Assembly (NCBI GenBank): GCA_032622095.1
Contig: CP136069.1
Span: forward strand, 203,408,690 to 203,472,689
Origin: Siphonodentalium dalli
Taxonomy: Eukaryota > Mollusca > Scaphopoda > Gadilida > Siphonodentaliidae
Reading direction: 5' to 3'
DNA: 64,000 bases
Shown here in pieces: positions 11,518 through 22,644 of the stretch (the first letter of the stretch is position 1; each line of letters opens with the position of its first letter). Position numbers and translations under genes: made by a program. Under the pieces are notes generated by a model. That model was not told the DNA's origin, did not search any database, and saw nothing but the letters and a program-made list of their open reading frames with translations.

Positions 11518-11935
11518 ATGCTAACGTACCAGCATGGCATGGTAAGGTATCATCGTGTAATGCTAACGTACCACCATGTAATGATAACGTACCACCATGT
11601 CATGATAATGTATCATCATGTAATGATAACGTACCACCATGTCATGATAATGTATCATCATGTAATGATAACGTACCACCATGTCATGATAATGTATCAT
11701 CATGTAATGATAACTTACCATCATGTCATAGTAAGGTATCATCGTGTAATGCTAACGTACCACCATGTAATGATAACGTACCACCATGTCATGATAATGT
11801 ATCATCATGTAATGATAACGTACCACCATGTCATGATAATGTATCATCATGTAATGATAACTTACCATCATGTCATAGTAAGGTATCATCATGTAATGCT
11901 AACGTACCATTATGAAATAACAAAGTACCATTGCC
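11515..11935 (+). repeat. 21-bp minisatellite with 42-bp and longer periods
   Basis: Units alternate AACGTACCACCATGTCATGAT and AATGTATCATCATGTAATGAT, giving a 42-bp dimer. The marker GTAAGGTATCAT recurs at 11542, 11731 and 11878, spaced 189 and 147 bp (9 and 7 units), so there is longer-range structure. Because 21 is a multiple of three, two frames stay open for 170 codons. The repeated peptide is a consequence of the period and not evidence of a gene. Confidence 0.95.
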
Positions 11936-12267
11936 GTCATGACAAGTGCGCGCATAAGGCAGCAATAAAATGGCGTTCCGTTTCGACTACAGGGCAAGGT
12001 ACACGCGTGAGCAAATTTCCTCTCTGCTGACGCATGTACAAATGTAGATTTGGAACAGTGCCCCTTTGACGGTTGTGTCGCTTGGCCTACATTACATACT
12101 CATTGATGAGTAGTTATCCATTATGACGTGTTCAAATAATAAAAAATTCAACAAAACCAGGTTATATGTCATAAGTTCATAGGTCGTTTGTTGAACTTAT
12201 CTGAACATCTCCCTCCAATAAATAGGACTTCTTCTGTAATTTTATTATCGGTCGTCTGCTTATTTTC

Positions 12268-12339
12268 CCTGAACACCCTTCAGACATCAAACAACTAATC
12301 GACCCTGAACACCCCCCAGACATCAAACAACTAATCGAC
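12268..12339 (+). repeat. 36-bp direct duplication
   Basis: CCTGAACACCC..CAGACATCAAACAACTAATCGAC is present twice head to tail, with two differences. Confidence 0.95.
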
Positions 12340-12449
12340 CATGGTTAAAAAGTGCATACTAATGGAGACATTATATGCCACATATGTATTATGTTACTGT
12401 TTTATGACCAGCGAGAAAAAGACAATATGCTAATAAGCCGAATGTTAAT

Positions 12450-12488
12450 GAGTTCAGTCCCCTGCTTCGCAGCGAGGGGACTGAATTC
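12450..12488. repeat. Short perfect-arm hairpin
   Basis: GAGTTCAGTCCCCT and AGGGGACTGAATTC pair around GCTTCGCAGCG. It could be a terminal fragment of a palindromic MITE. A factor-independent terminator reading is not relevant in a eukaryotic context. Confidence 0.75.
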
Positions 12489-12499
12489 TGTTTTGCAGC

Positions 12500-14190
12500 T
12501 TGTGCGGAGATATGCCCGCAATCAGGGACTTGGCAAAGAGGGATGTGGGCTGGGTTCTGGAGGGATGTAACACTCCACCTCCACCCACCCCAACGTTAGT
12601 CGATTTTTAAACATTTAGAAATTTCGTGCCTAACATAATATTAATTTAGTTGTAAATTAATGTTTAATGTTATATTATACTATTGTACCGGGACAAAATA
12701 TGTTAACATAACTTGTGCCCCAATCCCCTTGTATATCATTTATATAAATTAAACTGTGTTTAAAGTAAAGAAGAAAATCAAGTATAGGTCAGATTACCAC
12801 TTCTCACGAACAAACTAGGCATCTGCTATACTGTCGTCTGCATGCGCAATACCATACCCACGGTCGTGACGACATGTGGTTTGGTGGGGGGGGGGGCTAT
12901 CCACCCCAAGATTGTTAAATGTGTTCAATAGTTTGTGCCCGGGGTGTCTCACCCCCTATTTGGTCATAATGTTCAACAGTTGAAAAGTAAATGCCATGGC
13001 ATGATATTAGCTGGAACACGTTTAGCTTGAAATTGTTCTCATTTCATGATTTTAAACCAATACTTAGTGGGGACTTTGTTGGGGGTGCAAATGGATTGGT
13101 CTGGTTTGGGTTGCTTTGCAACTTACAAGGCGTATATCCTCCCAACGGATTCATATAGCCACGTCCCTGCATATCGACCATGAATCAAACTTCAGCCATG
13201 GTGTAGTCGTAACAATAGTTATACGTTAATCTAACGACCTTCTCGGATGACTTTGCCAATGGCATTGTCACCATCACAAAGGCAGGTACAAACAACATAA
13301 AGTACCAGCTGGTGAGAGAATGTGCAAAATGCGGGGAATGGATGTAGAAACCGAAGAACGTACACTTCATTGTGTGAGTATGTGTGGAATGGATGCAGAA
13401 ACCGAAGAACACTTCAGTTATATTCAAATCTAAGAGAGCGTTTATTTGCGGGGGGGGGGGGGGGGACAACAATATTCAGACTTTCAATAATATGGCTGAC
13501 CGACAGATATTCTTAATCATCTCGAGAAATGATGAACCCAAAACATATAATAGCGTCTGCAACATGGTTCAACTCTTTCTATACATAAACTGTGTGAATC
13601 ACTAAACATTGAAAATTAATGTCTATGTTACAATACTTATAATCACATTTTATTTATGAAATTGTTTTGACATCGGCGTCAAGTTGGCGTATCTGTCAAT
13701 AAATATATATCGATCTATATATCAATGATTATACTATATCATATATGATACAAATATCCCGAACATCGCTTGATATATGCATGCACTGCCCATGCAGGCA
13801 TATTGACAGATAGTTTCTTTGGCGATATATACTACATGGGGAAATATTTACAGTTTAATAATACAAATAATGATAATTGAGAAATGAATATTGCTGTTTA
13901 TTGCTGTTTATTGGCAAAGCCATTTCTTGAGATGCCTCAAGTTGTTTTTACCCCAAAATCGGAAATCTAATTCAATAACCCAAAATTTATTTTGTAACGG
14001 GGAGCTATATGAGAATCAAATTTATAATATGATCATGAAACTAGTGCAAATTGATTAGGTGATACAGCTTAATTGGTAACAAAAGGCCGTAATGGCAGTG
14101 CACTATCAAACAATGCATGGGCAACCACATTTAATTAACAGTAATAAGGATTAACACAAATGAATCCTTTATCAGTCATAAAGCTGAATA
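12500..14190. other. Unassigned sequence with homopolymer G runs
   Basis: No gene is recognised. It contains long G runs near 12885-12897 and 13449-13465, and a small internal duplication (GGAATGGATG.AGAAACCGAA) at 13337-13410. Open frames here are short and cross the G runs. Confidence 0.45.
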
Positions 14191-14191
14191 G

Positions 14192-14397
14192 TAGATGGCG
14201 GTATATTGTCCAGTAATATAATGGTGATATTAAGAAGTCAAGGCAGGGTATTTTAAGGTATGGTGTGGGCATAATTATAGAGAATGTTAGATGGTGGAGA
14301 GCGGTATATTGTCCAGTAATATAATGGTGATATTAAGAAGTCAAGGCAGGGTATTTTAAGGTATGGTGTGGGCATAATTATAGAGAATGTTAGACGT
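14192..14397 (+). repeat. 103-bp tandem duplication
   Basis: The block GTATATTGTCCAGTAATATA to GGCATAATTATAGAGAATGT appears twice with a 103-bp step (14201 and 14304), nearly identical. A further poly-G run is at 14480-14495. Confidence 0.95.
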
Positions 14398-14658
14398 TAA
14401 ATAAAACAAACATACTCATTAATTGTGAGACCAGAAAACGAGGATTTAATTTGGCCAATATTTCTTTAATTTTAATTCGGCGGGGGGGGGGGGGGGCAGA
14501 ATTGGCCAAAACATTGGCAACATATTTTTCGGCCCAGTGTGAACACGTGTGTCACCCCCTCTTTTTTGTTACTGTGGATTCGAGCAATTGGAACGCTCGA
14601 GATACAAACTGGAAAATTCCATCCCCAATGTTAGAGGGTGCAAATGGAAACTTCTGGA

Positions 14659-14945
14659 CCAAACTCCAGGCAGGTTTATCTCCCATCGCTCCGCTAAGAT
14701 ACCACTGCCACAATGACTTTTGGTAAGGATTTCTGACATGATCTTAGTTCTTATGTTTTAGGATTAAAACTGTCTATGTCTGACTCAGTTCATATTGTTC
14801 TTATCAATAATTACCATTATTGCAAACTTGTGGTGGTCAAAATAAGATAATAGCTGACTAAATATAGTTCCGACGATACGTAAACATAGGTGTGTCGGTC
14901 CGCAAAGTACCATCATTGTGGCAGTGATCTATCGCAGTGATAACG
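14659..14945 (+). repeat. Dispersed ~300-bp repeat, copy 1
   Basis: CCAAACTCCAGGCAGGTTTA, CTCCCATCGCTCCGCTAAG, AGATACCACTGCCAC, GTCTATGTCTGACTCAGTTC and GTGGCAGTGATCTATCGCAG all occur in the same order, inverted, at 21086-21409. The length would suit a SINE or MITE, but I do not see a Pol III promoter or a clear tail. Confidence 0.8.
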
Positions 14946-15050
14946 TGATATTTTGGTATGGTTTAAGGAGATGCAGTTGAGAATTCTACACAACAAATAA
15001 CGTGCACAAAGAACCTATATAAAGAACCAGTAATAATTATAGGTTATATA

Positions 15051-16724
15051 TAAATAATAAGTATAATGAGAATCCCACCCACCACCCCATCCCACCACCC
15101 ATAGTATCTTATGCGCCACAGGCGCCCGTATAGAGGCTACTGTCCACATAAATAATAAGTATAATGAGTTCCCACCCACCACCCCATCCCACCACCCATA
15201 GTATCTTATGCGCCACAGGCGCCCGTATAGAGGCTACTGTCCACATAAATAATAAGTATAATGAGTTCCCACCCACCACCCCATCCCACCACCCATAGTA
15301 TCTTATGCGCCACAGGCGCCCGTATAGAGGCTACTGTCCACATAAATAATAAGTATAATGAGTTCCCACCCACCACCCCATCCCACCACCCATAGTATCT
15401 TATGCGCCACAGGCGCCCGTATAGAGGCTACTGTCCACATAAATAATAAGTATAATGAGTTCCAACCCACCACCCCATCCCACCACCCATAGTATCTTAT
15501 GCGCCACATGCGCCCGTATAGAGGCTACTGCCAGTCTGCCCACATAAATAATAAGTATAATGAGTTCCCACCCACCACCCCATCCCACCACCCATAGTAT
15601 CTTATGCGCCACAGGCGCCCGTATAGAGGCTACTGCCCACATAAATAATAAGTATAATGAGTTCCCACACACCACCCCATCCCACCACCCATAGTATCTC
15701 ATGCGCCACAGGTGCCCGTATAGAGGCTACTGTCCACATAAATAATAAGTATAATGAGTTCCAACCCACCACCCCATCCCACCACCCATAGTATCTTATG
15801 CGCCACAGGCGCCCGTATAGAGGCTACTGCCCACATAAATAATAAGTATAATGAGTTCCCACACACCACCCCATCCCACCACCCATAGTATCTCATGCGC
15901 CACAGGTGCCCGTATAGAGGCTACTGCCCACATAAATAATAAGTATAATGAGTTCCAACCCACCACCCCATCCCACCACCCATAGTATCTTATGCGCCAC
16001 AGGCGCCCGTATAGAGGCTACTGCCCACATAAATAATAAGTATAATGAGTTCCCACACACCACCCCATCCCACCACCCATAGTATCTCATGCGCCACAGG
16101 TGCCCGTATAGAGGCTACTACTGCCCACATAAATAATAAGTATAATGAGTTCCCACACACCACCCCATCCCACCACCCATAGTATCTCATGCGCCACAGG
16201 TGCCCGTATAGAGGCTACTGTCCACATAAATAATAAGTATAATGAGTTCCCACACACCACCCCATCCCACCACCCATAGTATCTCATGCGCCACAGGTGC
16301 CCGTATAGAGGCTACTGCCCACATAAATAATAAGTATAATGAGTTCCCACACACCACCCCATCCCACCACCCATAGTATCTCATGCGCCACAGGTGCCCG
16401 TATAGAGGCTACTACTGCCCACATAAATAATAAGTATAATGAGTTCCCACACACCACCCCATCCCACCACCCATAGTATCTCATGCGCCACAGGTGCCCG
16501 TATAGAGGCTACTGCCCACATAAATAATAAGTATAATGAGTTCCCACACACCACCCCATCCCACCACCCATAGTATCTCATGCGCCACAGGTGCCCGTAT
16601 AGAGGCTACTACTGCCCACATAAATAATAAGTATAATGAGTTCCCACACACCACCCCATCCCACCACCCATAGTATCTCATGCGCCACAGGTGCCCGTAT
16701 AGAGGCTACTGTCCACATAAATCG
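15051..16724 (+). repeat. 97-bp minisatellite, about 17 copies
   Basis: The unit holds AATAATAAGTATAATGAGTT, a C-rich CCACCACCCCATCCCACCAC, TATGCGCCACAGG and CGCCCGTATAGAGGCTACTG. The usual step is 97 bp; some units are 100 bp because CTACTG is CTACTACTG (16111, 16405, 16602), and one has an 8-bp insertion near 15530. Left copies carry CTTATGCGCCACAGGCG and right copies CTCATGCGCCACAGGTG, showing directional spread of variants. The series of 65-100 codon minus-strand frames is periodic shadow. Confidence 0.97.
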
Positions 16725-16807
16725 TATATAAGATGGATCCCCCATTAACGGAGACGCACATGGCCTATGGTACAGAATACGCACTGTCACTAACTCGCGG
16801 CCATATT

Positions 16808-16972
16808 TGATCCACCAGGTCCGATTCCGTAGTTTTAGTGCTATACAGGTCAAAGTTTTGTAGTAGCATTCCATACATGGAAGTCATGAATAACTCAAAA
16901 GCTCCATATATGGAAATGCTACTCCAAAACTTTGACCAGTAGCACTAAAACCGCGAAACCGGGTCTGGATGA
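16808..16972. repeat. 165-bp imperfect hairpin
   Basis: CAGGTCAAAGTTTTG and TAGCATTCCATA..TGGA on the left pair with TCCATATATGGAAATGCTA and CAAAACTTTGACC on the right. The outer CAGGTCCGATTCCG weakly pairs with GCGAAACCGGGTCTG. It follows the 97-bp array directly. Confidence 0.85.
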
Positions 16973-17149
16973 ATATATTAAACCACGGAACGGAGCTGGA
17001 TGAATCCAATACGGCCGCGACCCAGTGACCTCACTTATTATGTACGGAGACAACCGTGCGTCAGCATCTTCATCACCACTTGGACGGTATAAATGGACAC
17101 ATGTCAGAAAATTGAGTACAACAACGATTGTTCTATATCACCAACCCTA

Positions 17150-17580
17150 TTTAAAGGCCCACTTAATTTTCGAATGCCGAAATAACATTATTCTATATTA
17201 TATATCATTTGGAAGAGGAACCCAAAAAATATATATTCCACCAGAATACGAAGCAGCTGTGGCCTAGCACTGTCCACCAAGTGATAGAGATTCATTCCAG
17301 GACTCCCCCCTTTGTCAACCCAGAATGCATCAGAATTCAAACTAAGAGATTGAGTTATTCCCCTTCCATTGAGTATAATAGACTTTATAGTACAGTCCGG
17401 ATCAAAATCAAATACAGGACACACATTTGTACCTCGACAAAAACAACATGTTCCCAGTTTATTCGACCGAATCAGTTGATAATACAATGTTTTGGAGCTT
17501 CCTCTTTCAAATTGTATATAACATGGAATATGTTGAATATAATGCGATCTGGTGGTTCGAAAATTAAGTGGGGATGTAAA
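17150..17580. mobile_element. TIR element, family AAGGCCCACTTAATTTTCGA
   Basis: The left end is TTTAAAGGCCCACTTAATTT; the right end is TTCGAAAATTAAGTGGG. The element is 431 bp, with an interior shared with 27348-27735 and 30737-31612. On the minus strand a 99-codon frame (17487-17188) contains CCFCRGTNVCPVF and aligns with a 74-codon frame in the other copies, but most differences between copies change residues, so it may not be a functional protein. Confidence 0.88.
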
Positions 17581-17752
17581 CAGACATGGCTCGTTGGTGC
17601 CACAAAATTATGTATACCAATATGGTAAGAGGTATATCAAAACATATATTGTTAGGTATATTTTGGGTATTATTAGGTATATTTTGGAGCGCAAACCGCC
17701 AAATGGCTTTAACACTTTCATGTATGGAGCTTCCTGATTTTTTGCAAAACCC

Positions 17753-17916
17753 TGTGCCAATGCATTATCTTATATATGCGAGTCTCCTATAGGGAGCCTC
17801 GCATATATAAGAGCATAAAATGGCATATTAATATTTATCTTTATCTTTTAATCCAGTTCATCCTCTTATATATATGCTGCTCCCTATGGGAGATTCGCAT
17901 ATATAAGATAATGCAC
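17753..17916. repeat. Two degenerate hairpin modules in tandem
   Basis: TGCCAATGCATTATCTTATA..GCGAGTCTCC pairs with GGAGCCTCGCATATATAAGA (17757-17815). A second copy, CTCTTATATATATGCTGCTCC with GGGAGATTCGCATATATAAGA, follows at 17868-17912. Both are diverged members of the CCAATGCATTCTC module. Confidence 0.75.
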
Positions 17917-17919
17917 TGT

Positions 17920-18675
17920 CACGGGATAGTTAAAGGCACGGGCGGCGTTCGTTGCAGAAATATTCATATTTGTTCAAATCGCCATCAACAGAAGGAATAT
18001 TAAAATATATAGTTTTGTTCATAATGTGCCAAACATAATCAGCGCGTAAATAGTATATTGTCACCAAGACGTACGATGGTGTACGTAAACAAGAGCCTGC
18101 TCGTGTCACAGAAGTTAAGTTGTGCTTCTGTTTACACAGCGCGATTCTATTGGTTAATCACACAAAAATGATATAAACGCTCTTTATTTTTTTCCATATC
18201 AGGGAAACAGTAACAAATAACGTTCTTTAAGTTTACCATATCCGGATCTAAACAAAAGCCAAGAAACGTAACGTTTTTTGCTTTTGTTTACATAACAAAG
18301 GAACAAAAATTGACAATAACATACTGTTTATGCCATATATCTGATTAGTGTAAGAACAAAGTAATGTCTATATTTTACTATCCTTTCTGTTTATGGCGGC
18401 TTTTGACGGAGGTGAATATTTTAACAGCATACCTACCGCCAACGCCGCCGTATATTTAATGCTGCACCAGTGAAGCTCCCGTCATCGCCATACCTTCTTG
18501 GTTTTGTATGTATTCCGGCGGATTTCTTCATCACGGTGTTTATGCACAGTGCACAGGACAGGATAACTTATTATGGAATTGGTTTTACGCGCGGTCTCCA
18601 TTCATTTGTTTCTAATAGCCAACCGCGTGAAGTCGAGTTGGGCAATCCTATGATTATCCAGACGTCCCAGGAGAT
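17920..18675. other. Unassigned sequence
   Basis: An ATTTAATGCTGCACCAGTGA-AGCTCCC block at 18456-18482 is the complement of the GAGCTGCGC..TGCAGCATTAA motif seen beside other hairpins. Otherwise nothing is recognised. Confidence 0.45.
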
Positions 18676-18971
18676 AGCTGTAGTTGGTGCCCATTAGACG
18701 CGACGAATCGGTATCCCTCGTGCCATCAGTCTCGTCTGTCTCCGTCTGTCTCCGCCGCTCACAAAGTAATAGATCATTTCCCTATATACTGTACTTTTAT
18801 CAGTCAGGGACGCAAATAGATTGTCCTTTAGAAGGCATGAATTTCTTGATCCGTTTTAGGAACCTTATTCTGCTTAGGCCTCATCTTCTTGGAAGTGCAC
18901 CTATCTATATATGGTCTCAAATAAACATTACTTTTGGTCACCTTACCCCTTCTGTGATGCTATCCCGCTGT
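18676..18971 (+). repeat. Dispersed repeat (left part), interrupted by LINE
   Basis: TTGGTGCCCATTAGACGCGACGAATC, TACTGTACTTTTATCAGTCA and GGACGCAAATAGATTGTC are shared in order with 21470-21850 and 22085-22540. The segment ends GATGCTATCCCGCTGT at the LINE tail. Intact copies (for example near 22006) continue GAGGGACAGCGTGACAAAAT, which resumes here at 21410, so the LINE and its companion sit in this site. Confidence 0.8.
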
Positions 18972-19420
18972 CAATTCAATTCAATTCAATTTATTAGTAT
19001 TCTGATCATCAAGGTAGATATAACAGAAACATGGTTATTACAAATATCGATGCAAATATAAATTTGTTTTGCATGAATGCACAGTTAGATATATAATATA
19101 GTGGTGTATACAATAGTGTCTTGATCTGTATACAATTATATATATATATGTTCTGATAGATTATTGTTATTAATTTCGGCGTAATGGTTACGTGTTCGGT
19201 CAGTGGATATGGATTTTTGAATGGTTTAAGTGATTCAGCCTCAAGAGGAGTCAGATTGTAGTATATACTCATGGCGCTTATAAAATAAGCGCATCTACAG
19301 CGATAAGCTATTATATTGGTGTTGGGGTCCTTCTTTATACAATTTGGTACATGTAAGAAACAAGTATGTTATATCGGTATATTTTGAAGGTGGGTTACTT
19401 GTTTGTCTGAAAGTGTAGCC

Positions 19421-20143
19421 TCAAGAGTTCCGAAATATATCAATGATCTTTTTTATAAAAACTGAGAGATTCTTGGTAATTCTTCTGTTGCGGTTATTGA
19501 ATAGTGCTGCTAACTTGTTAGCGTTTGGTCTCTGGTAATAGTATGGTCTCAGGTATTGTACGCGTATGTCTTGGAGTTCAATACATTTAAGGATGACATG
19601 ATACTCATCGCCTATTTCTGAGTTGCAGAGGGTACACAATCTATCCGAATATGCGGCATTGGTCCACGCGCCATATTCTATTGGGAGTTTATGGTTCCTG
19701 GTACGGAAGAGAAGGATGCTTTGCACGACTCGGTGGTTTGTTATTGATAGGTAACTTTCTCGTTCAAATGAGGTCTTGATAATACGATAAAAGGCGAATT
19801 TACTGGATGTTGCTATCGATGCCCACCATTCTTGCAGATAGAAATCGTGCAGTTTTCGTTCGATAGTTTGCAGGAAGTGCTTGGGATTTGTGATGTACTG
19901 ATTATTCCACACGTTACTCATTCCGAAGCCATTAAGCGAGTCATGTAAACATTTAATCCATGGGTTATTAAAAACAGTGTGAGAATACAATTGGTGCATA
20001 ATATAATACAGTATAAGCGGCACTCTGCTTGTAGGCATTGTGATAAGCTTAGTCCAGTAAGAAAGGAAACGAATCTTGATTTTCACTGCGATTGGATATA
20101 TTCCAAGTTCTCCATATATCCTAGAGCAAATTTTAGAAACCAT
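19421..20143 (-). pseudogene. LINE ORF2 C-terminal domain fragment
   Basis: This 240-codon segment continues the RT above in another frame. Its start, IYGELGIYPI followed by KIRFLSYWTKLI, is the block that normally follows the RT thumb in these LINEs. Around residues 143-188 it has RTRNHKLPIEYG and then CTLCNSEIGDEYHVILKC, a C-x2-C-x8-H-x4-C zinc-knuckle typical of jockey/L2-like ORF2 C termini. The Met at 20143 is only the first in-frame Met. The segment ends about 450 bp from the element's 3' tail. One frameshift separates it from the RT, so the pair encodes no functional polyprotein. Confidence 0.88.
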
Positions 20144-21012
20144 AGTTCAAGTTTCGAGAAGCAGGTCAAATTTTCGTGGCCCCATACCTCAGAAACATAC
20201 AACATTATAGGTATGATGGACTTTTCATATACTTCGAGGATACATTCAATTAATGGTGAGTTTGTTCCTTCTGGCTTTGCTGACTTGCACCTGGTGTTTC
20301 TTTCCATGGCAAAAGAGCCATTTTTGTGGAAAGTTGTATCAAGGTATTTATAGTTATCCACTATGTCTAAAATATGATCATCCAATGAAAATGTATTAAG
20401 GTGGTCCGCGTGTCTTGGCTTACGGCCAAATATAACGATTTTCGTTTTCAGTATATTCACTTTTAATTTCCAGCGGGTGCAGTATAAAGAAAATGTGTCT
20501 AGTGATTTCTGCAGCCCTTCGTGTGTGTTATAAATTAATACTGTATCGTCAGCATATATAAGTAGAAGTAGCTTAATATAGATGCCAGTTTCGATGCCAA
20601 TAAACTTATATAGAGCAATGCCTTCGCAAGAGTGTAAGCTGAGGTGGTTCTCGAGATCATTTACGTAAATGGCATAGAGCAGAGGTGAGAGGCTATCTTC
20701 CTGTTTTAGACTAATTGAGTTGCCGAAGAATTCTGATTCTTCCCCGCCAAGGCGTATACACAGTTTCAGATCGCTATATAGGGACTTGATTACACTAAGA
20801 ATATTACCAGTGATACCGTGAGCTAATAGTTTTTTCCATAGACCGGCTCTCCAGACCGAGTCGAAGGCTTTAGAAAAATCTATAAAAGCGCAGTAAAGAT
20901 TCTGCTTGTTGGCTTTGAGAATTTGGATTAGAGCATAAAGGGAAAAGGTGTGATCGACTGTGGAATAGCCCTTTCGGAAGCCGGCTTGGGCCTCCGAGTG
21001 CAGACAGTTCAT
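20083..21012 (-). pseudogene. LINE reverse transcriptase fragment
   Basis: This 309-codon frame holds the RT core of a non-LTR retrotransposon, which copies element RNA at a nicked chromosomal target. Visible motifs: QAGFRKGYST (residues 9-18), FIDFSKAFDSVW (43-54), KQEDSLSPLL (103-112), YADDTVL with the catalytic Asp pair (153-159), KTKIVIFG (189-196) and a YKYLD motif (221-225). In-frame sequence continues upstream of the first Met (about 16 codons, ..SIINERIDKFLD) to a stop, so the Met is not a true start; the 5' part of the ORF is gone. The usual RQGD-type motif 4 is KQED here, replacing a conserved glycine, a sign of decay. The frame is lost near 20110, and translation resumes in the next frame at 20143. 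Confidence 0.92.
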
Positions 21013-21085
21013 GTCAAGAAATTTGTCTATGCGCTCATTTATTATGCTTGTAAATGGACAGCGTCAAACTCCATACAGCGCCCTC

Positions 21086-21409
21086 TACGATATCGCTGCG
21101 ATATATCACTGCCACAACGAGTACTTTGCAGACGATAAATCTATTTTTACATATCGTCGCGGAACTGTATTTACTACTATTTAGTCACCTATTATCTTGT
21201 TTTGACCACCAAATTTTTTTTTTTTAAGTTTGCAATAATGGTAATTCTTTCGGTATTGATAAGAACAATATGAACTGAGCCAGACATAGACAATTTTAAT
21301 CCTAAAACATGAGAATTAAAAAACGTAAGAATTCCTTACCAATTAATGTCCTTATGGCAGTGGTATCTCAGTGGAGCGATGGGAGATAACTCTGCCTGGA
21401 GTTTGGGAC
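21086..21409 (-). repeat. Dispersed ~300-bp repeat, copy 2 (inverted)
   Basis: This is the reverse complement of 14659-14945, sharing CTGCCTGGAGTTTGG, GCGATGGGAGATAA, AGACATAGACAATTTTAATC and GCGATATATCACTGCCAC. It lies just upstream of the LINE on the LINE strand. The LINE reading frame hits a stop before this block, so it is probably a separate element. Confidence 0.8.
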
Positions 21410-22545
21410 AGCGTCACAAAATTCACTCGCTGGGGACCCAATTCTGCAAATGACAGACACACTATTTCTAGGCTTGTGGTCATTAGATGCGACGAATCGG
21501 TATCCCACCTGCCATCAATCTCGTCTGTCTCCACCATTCACAAATTAATAGCTCATTTCCCTATTTACTGTACTTTTATCAGTCAGGGACGCAAATAGAT
21601 TGTCATTTGGAAGGCATGAACTTCTCGATCCGTTTTGATGAAAGGGTCATGGGACCTGTATATAGAGGGAAGATATTTCAAGCCAACATATAGTGTGTCT
21701 GTCATTTGCAAAATGAGATCCCCAGCAGGCTCGCATCACCAAATTCACCCTCAGGGGACCTCATTCTGCTTAGGCTTCATCTTCTTGGAAGTATTTATGG
21801 TCTCAAATAAACATTGTTTTAGTTAAATTTCCCCTTCTGTGAAGTTTCCATATCCCCTAAATTTACAGAAGATAAAACGCACAATCGAGGTTACTAATGG
21901 TTGTAAAATCCACCAACTTCAACTGGGAAACTTCAATCTGATCCTAGGTCTCCCATAGCAGTTGATGCCTTATCAGAATGAGATTCCCAGTGTGTTAATT
22001 TCGTGATGCTATCCCGCTGTGAGGGACAGCGTGACAAAATTCACCCACTGGGGACCCAATTATGTAAATGACAGATTCACTATTTGTAGGCTTGTGGCCA
22101 TTAGACGCGACAAATCGGTATCCCACCTGCCATCAGTCTCCAGTGCTACACCGCGCACAAATTAATAGCTCATTTCCCTAAACACTGTACTTTTATCAGT
22201 CAGGGAGGCAAATAGATTGTCCTTTTGAAGGCACGAATTTCTTGATCCGTTTTGGAGAAAGGGTCACGGGACCTTCACAGGGAAGAGATTTCGACCCAAC
22301 AAATAGTGTGTCTGTCATTTGCAGTGTGAGGTCCAGTGTGTCTCACATTTGCAGATTGAGGTCCCCAGCGTGCTAGCATCACCAAATTCACCCTATGTGG
22401 ACCTCATTATGCTTAGGCCTCATAATTCTTGGAAGTGTCTATAGTCTCAAATACACATCGTTTTTAATTACTTTTTCCCTTCTGTGAAGTTACTCTTTCC
22501 CCTAAATTTGCAGAAGATAATTGAATGCATAATGGAGGTGACTAA
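21410..22545 (+). repeat. Dispersed repeats related to the 3345-3808 MITE, two to three copies
   Basis: GACAGCGT.ACAAAATTCAC and CTGGGGACC.AATT palindrome halves alternate with the CATTAGACGCGAC..TCAGTCAGGGA segment twice (about 21410-21960 and 21980-22545). TTTGCAGA..GAGGTCCCCAG blocks at 21710-21765 and 22315-22420 match the palindromes at 3378 and 32535. The copies are diverged, with unclear ends. Confidence 0.75.
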
Positions 22546-22644
22546 TGGGTGAATAGTTCTTTGGTTACGTTCTATAGTAGGACTTTCCAAACTTAAAAAA
22601 CGATATTACCTGGAAATCATCCATTATCCTGCAGGGAGCCCCAC

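Larger units (their letters stand above)
18972..21062 (-). mobile_element. 5'-truncated non-LTR retrotransposon (LINE)
   Basis: Read on the minus strand, the element runs from a truncated reverse transcriptase (about 21062) through the C-terminal domain to a 3' UTR. It ends at 18972 with AATAAA followed by a (TTGAA)n-type microsatellite tail. Such short-repeat tails are typical of CR1/L2/jockey-like LINEs. The endonuclease domain and ORF1 are missing. A frame break lies between the two open segments listed separately. Family assignment within the jockey/CR1/L2 group is uncertain. Confidence 0.9.

Noticed and set aside
12450-12488. Rho-independent terminator
   Set aside because: It has a GC hairpin but no T-tract, and the context is eukaryotic repeat DNA.
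15303-16874. Ladder of 65-100 codon minus-strand frames with MRYYGWWDGVV-type starts
   Set aside because: They repeat every 97-100 bp because of the minisatellite and are lost or shifted by unit-length changes; there is no independent sign of coding.
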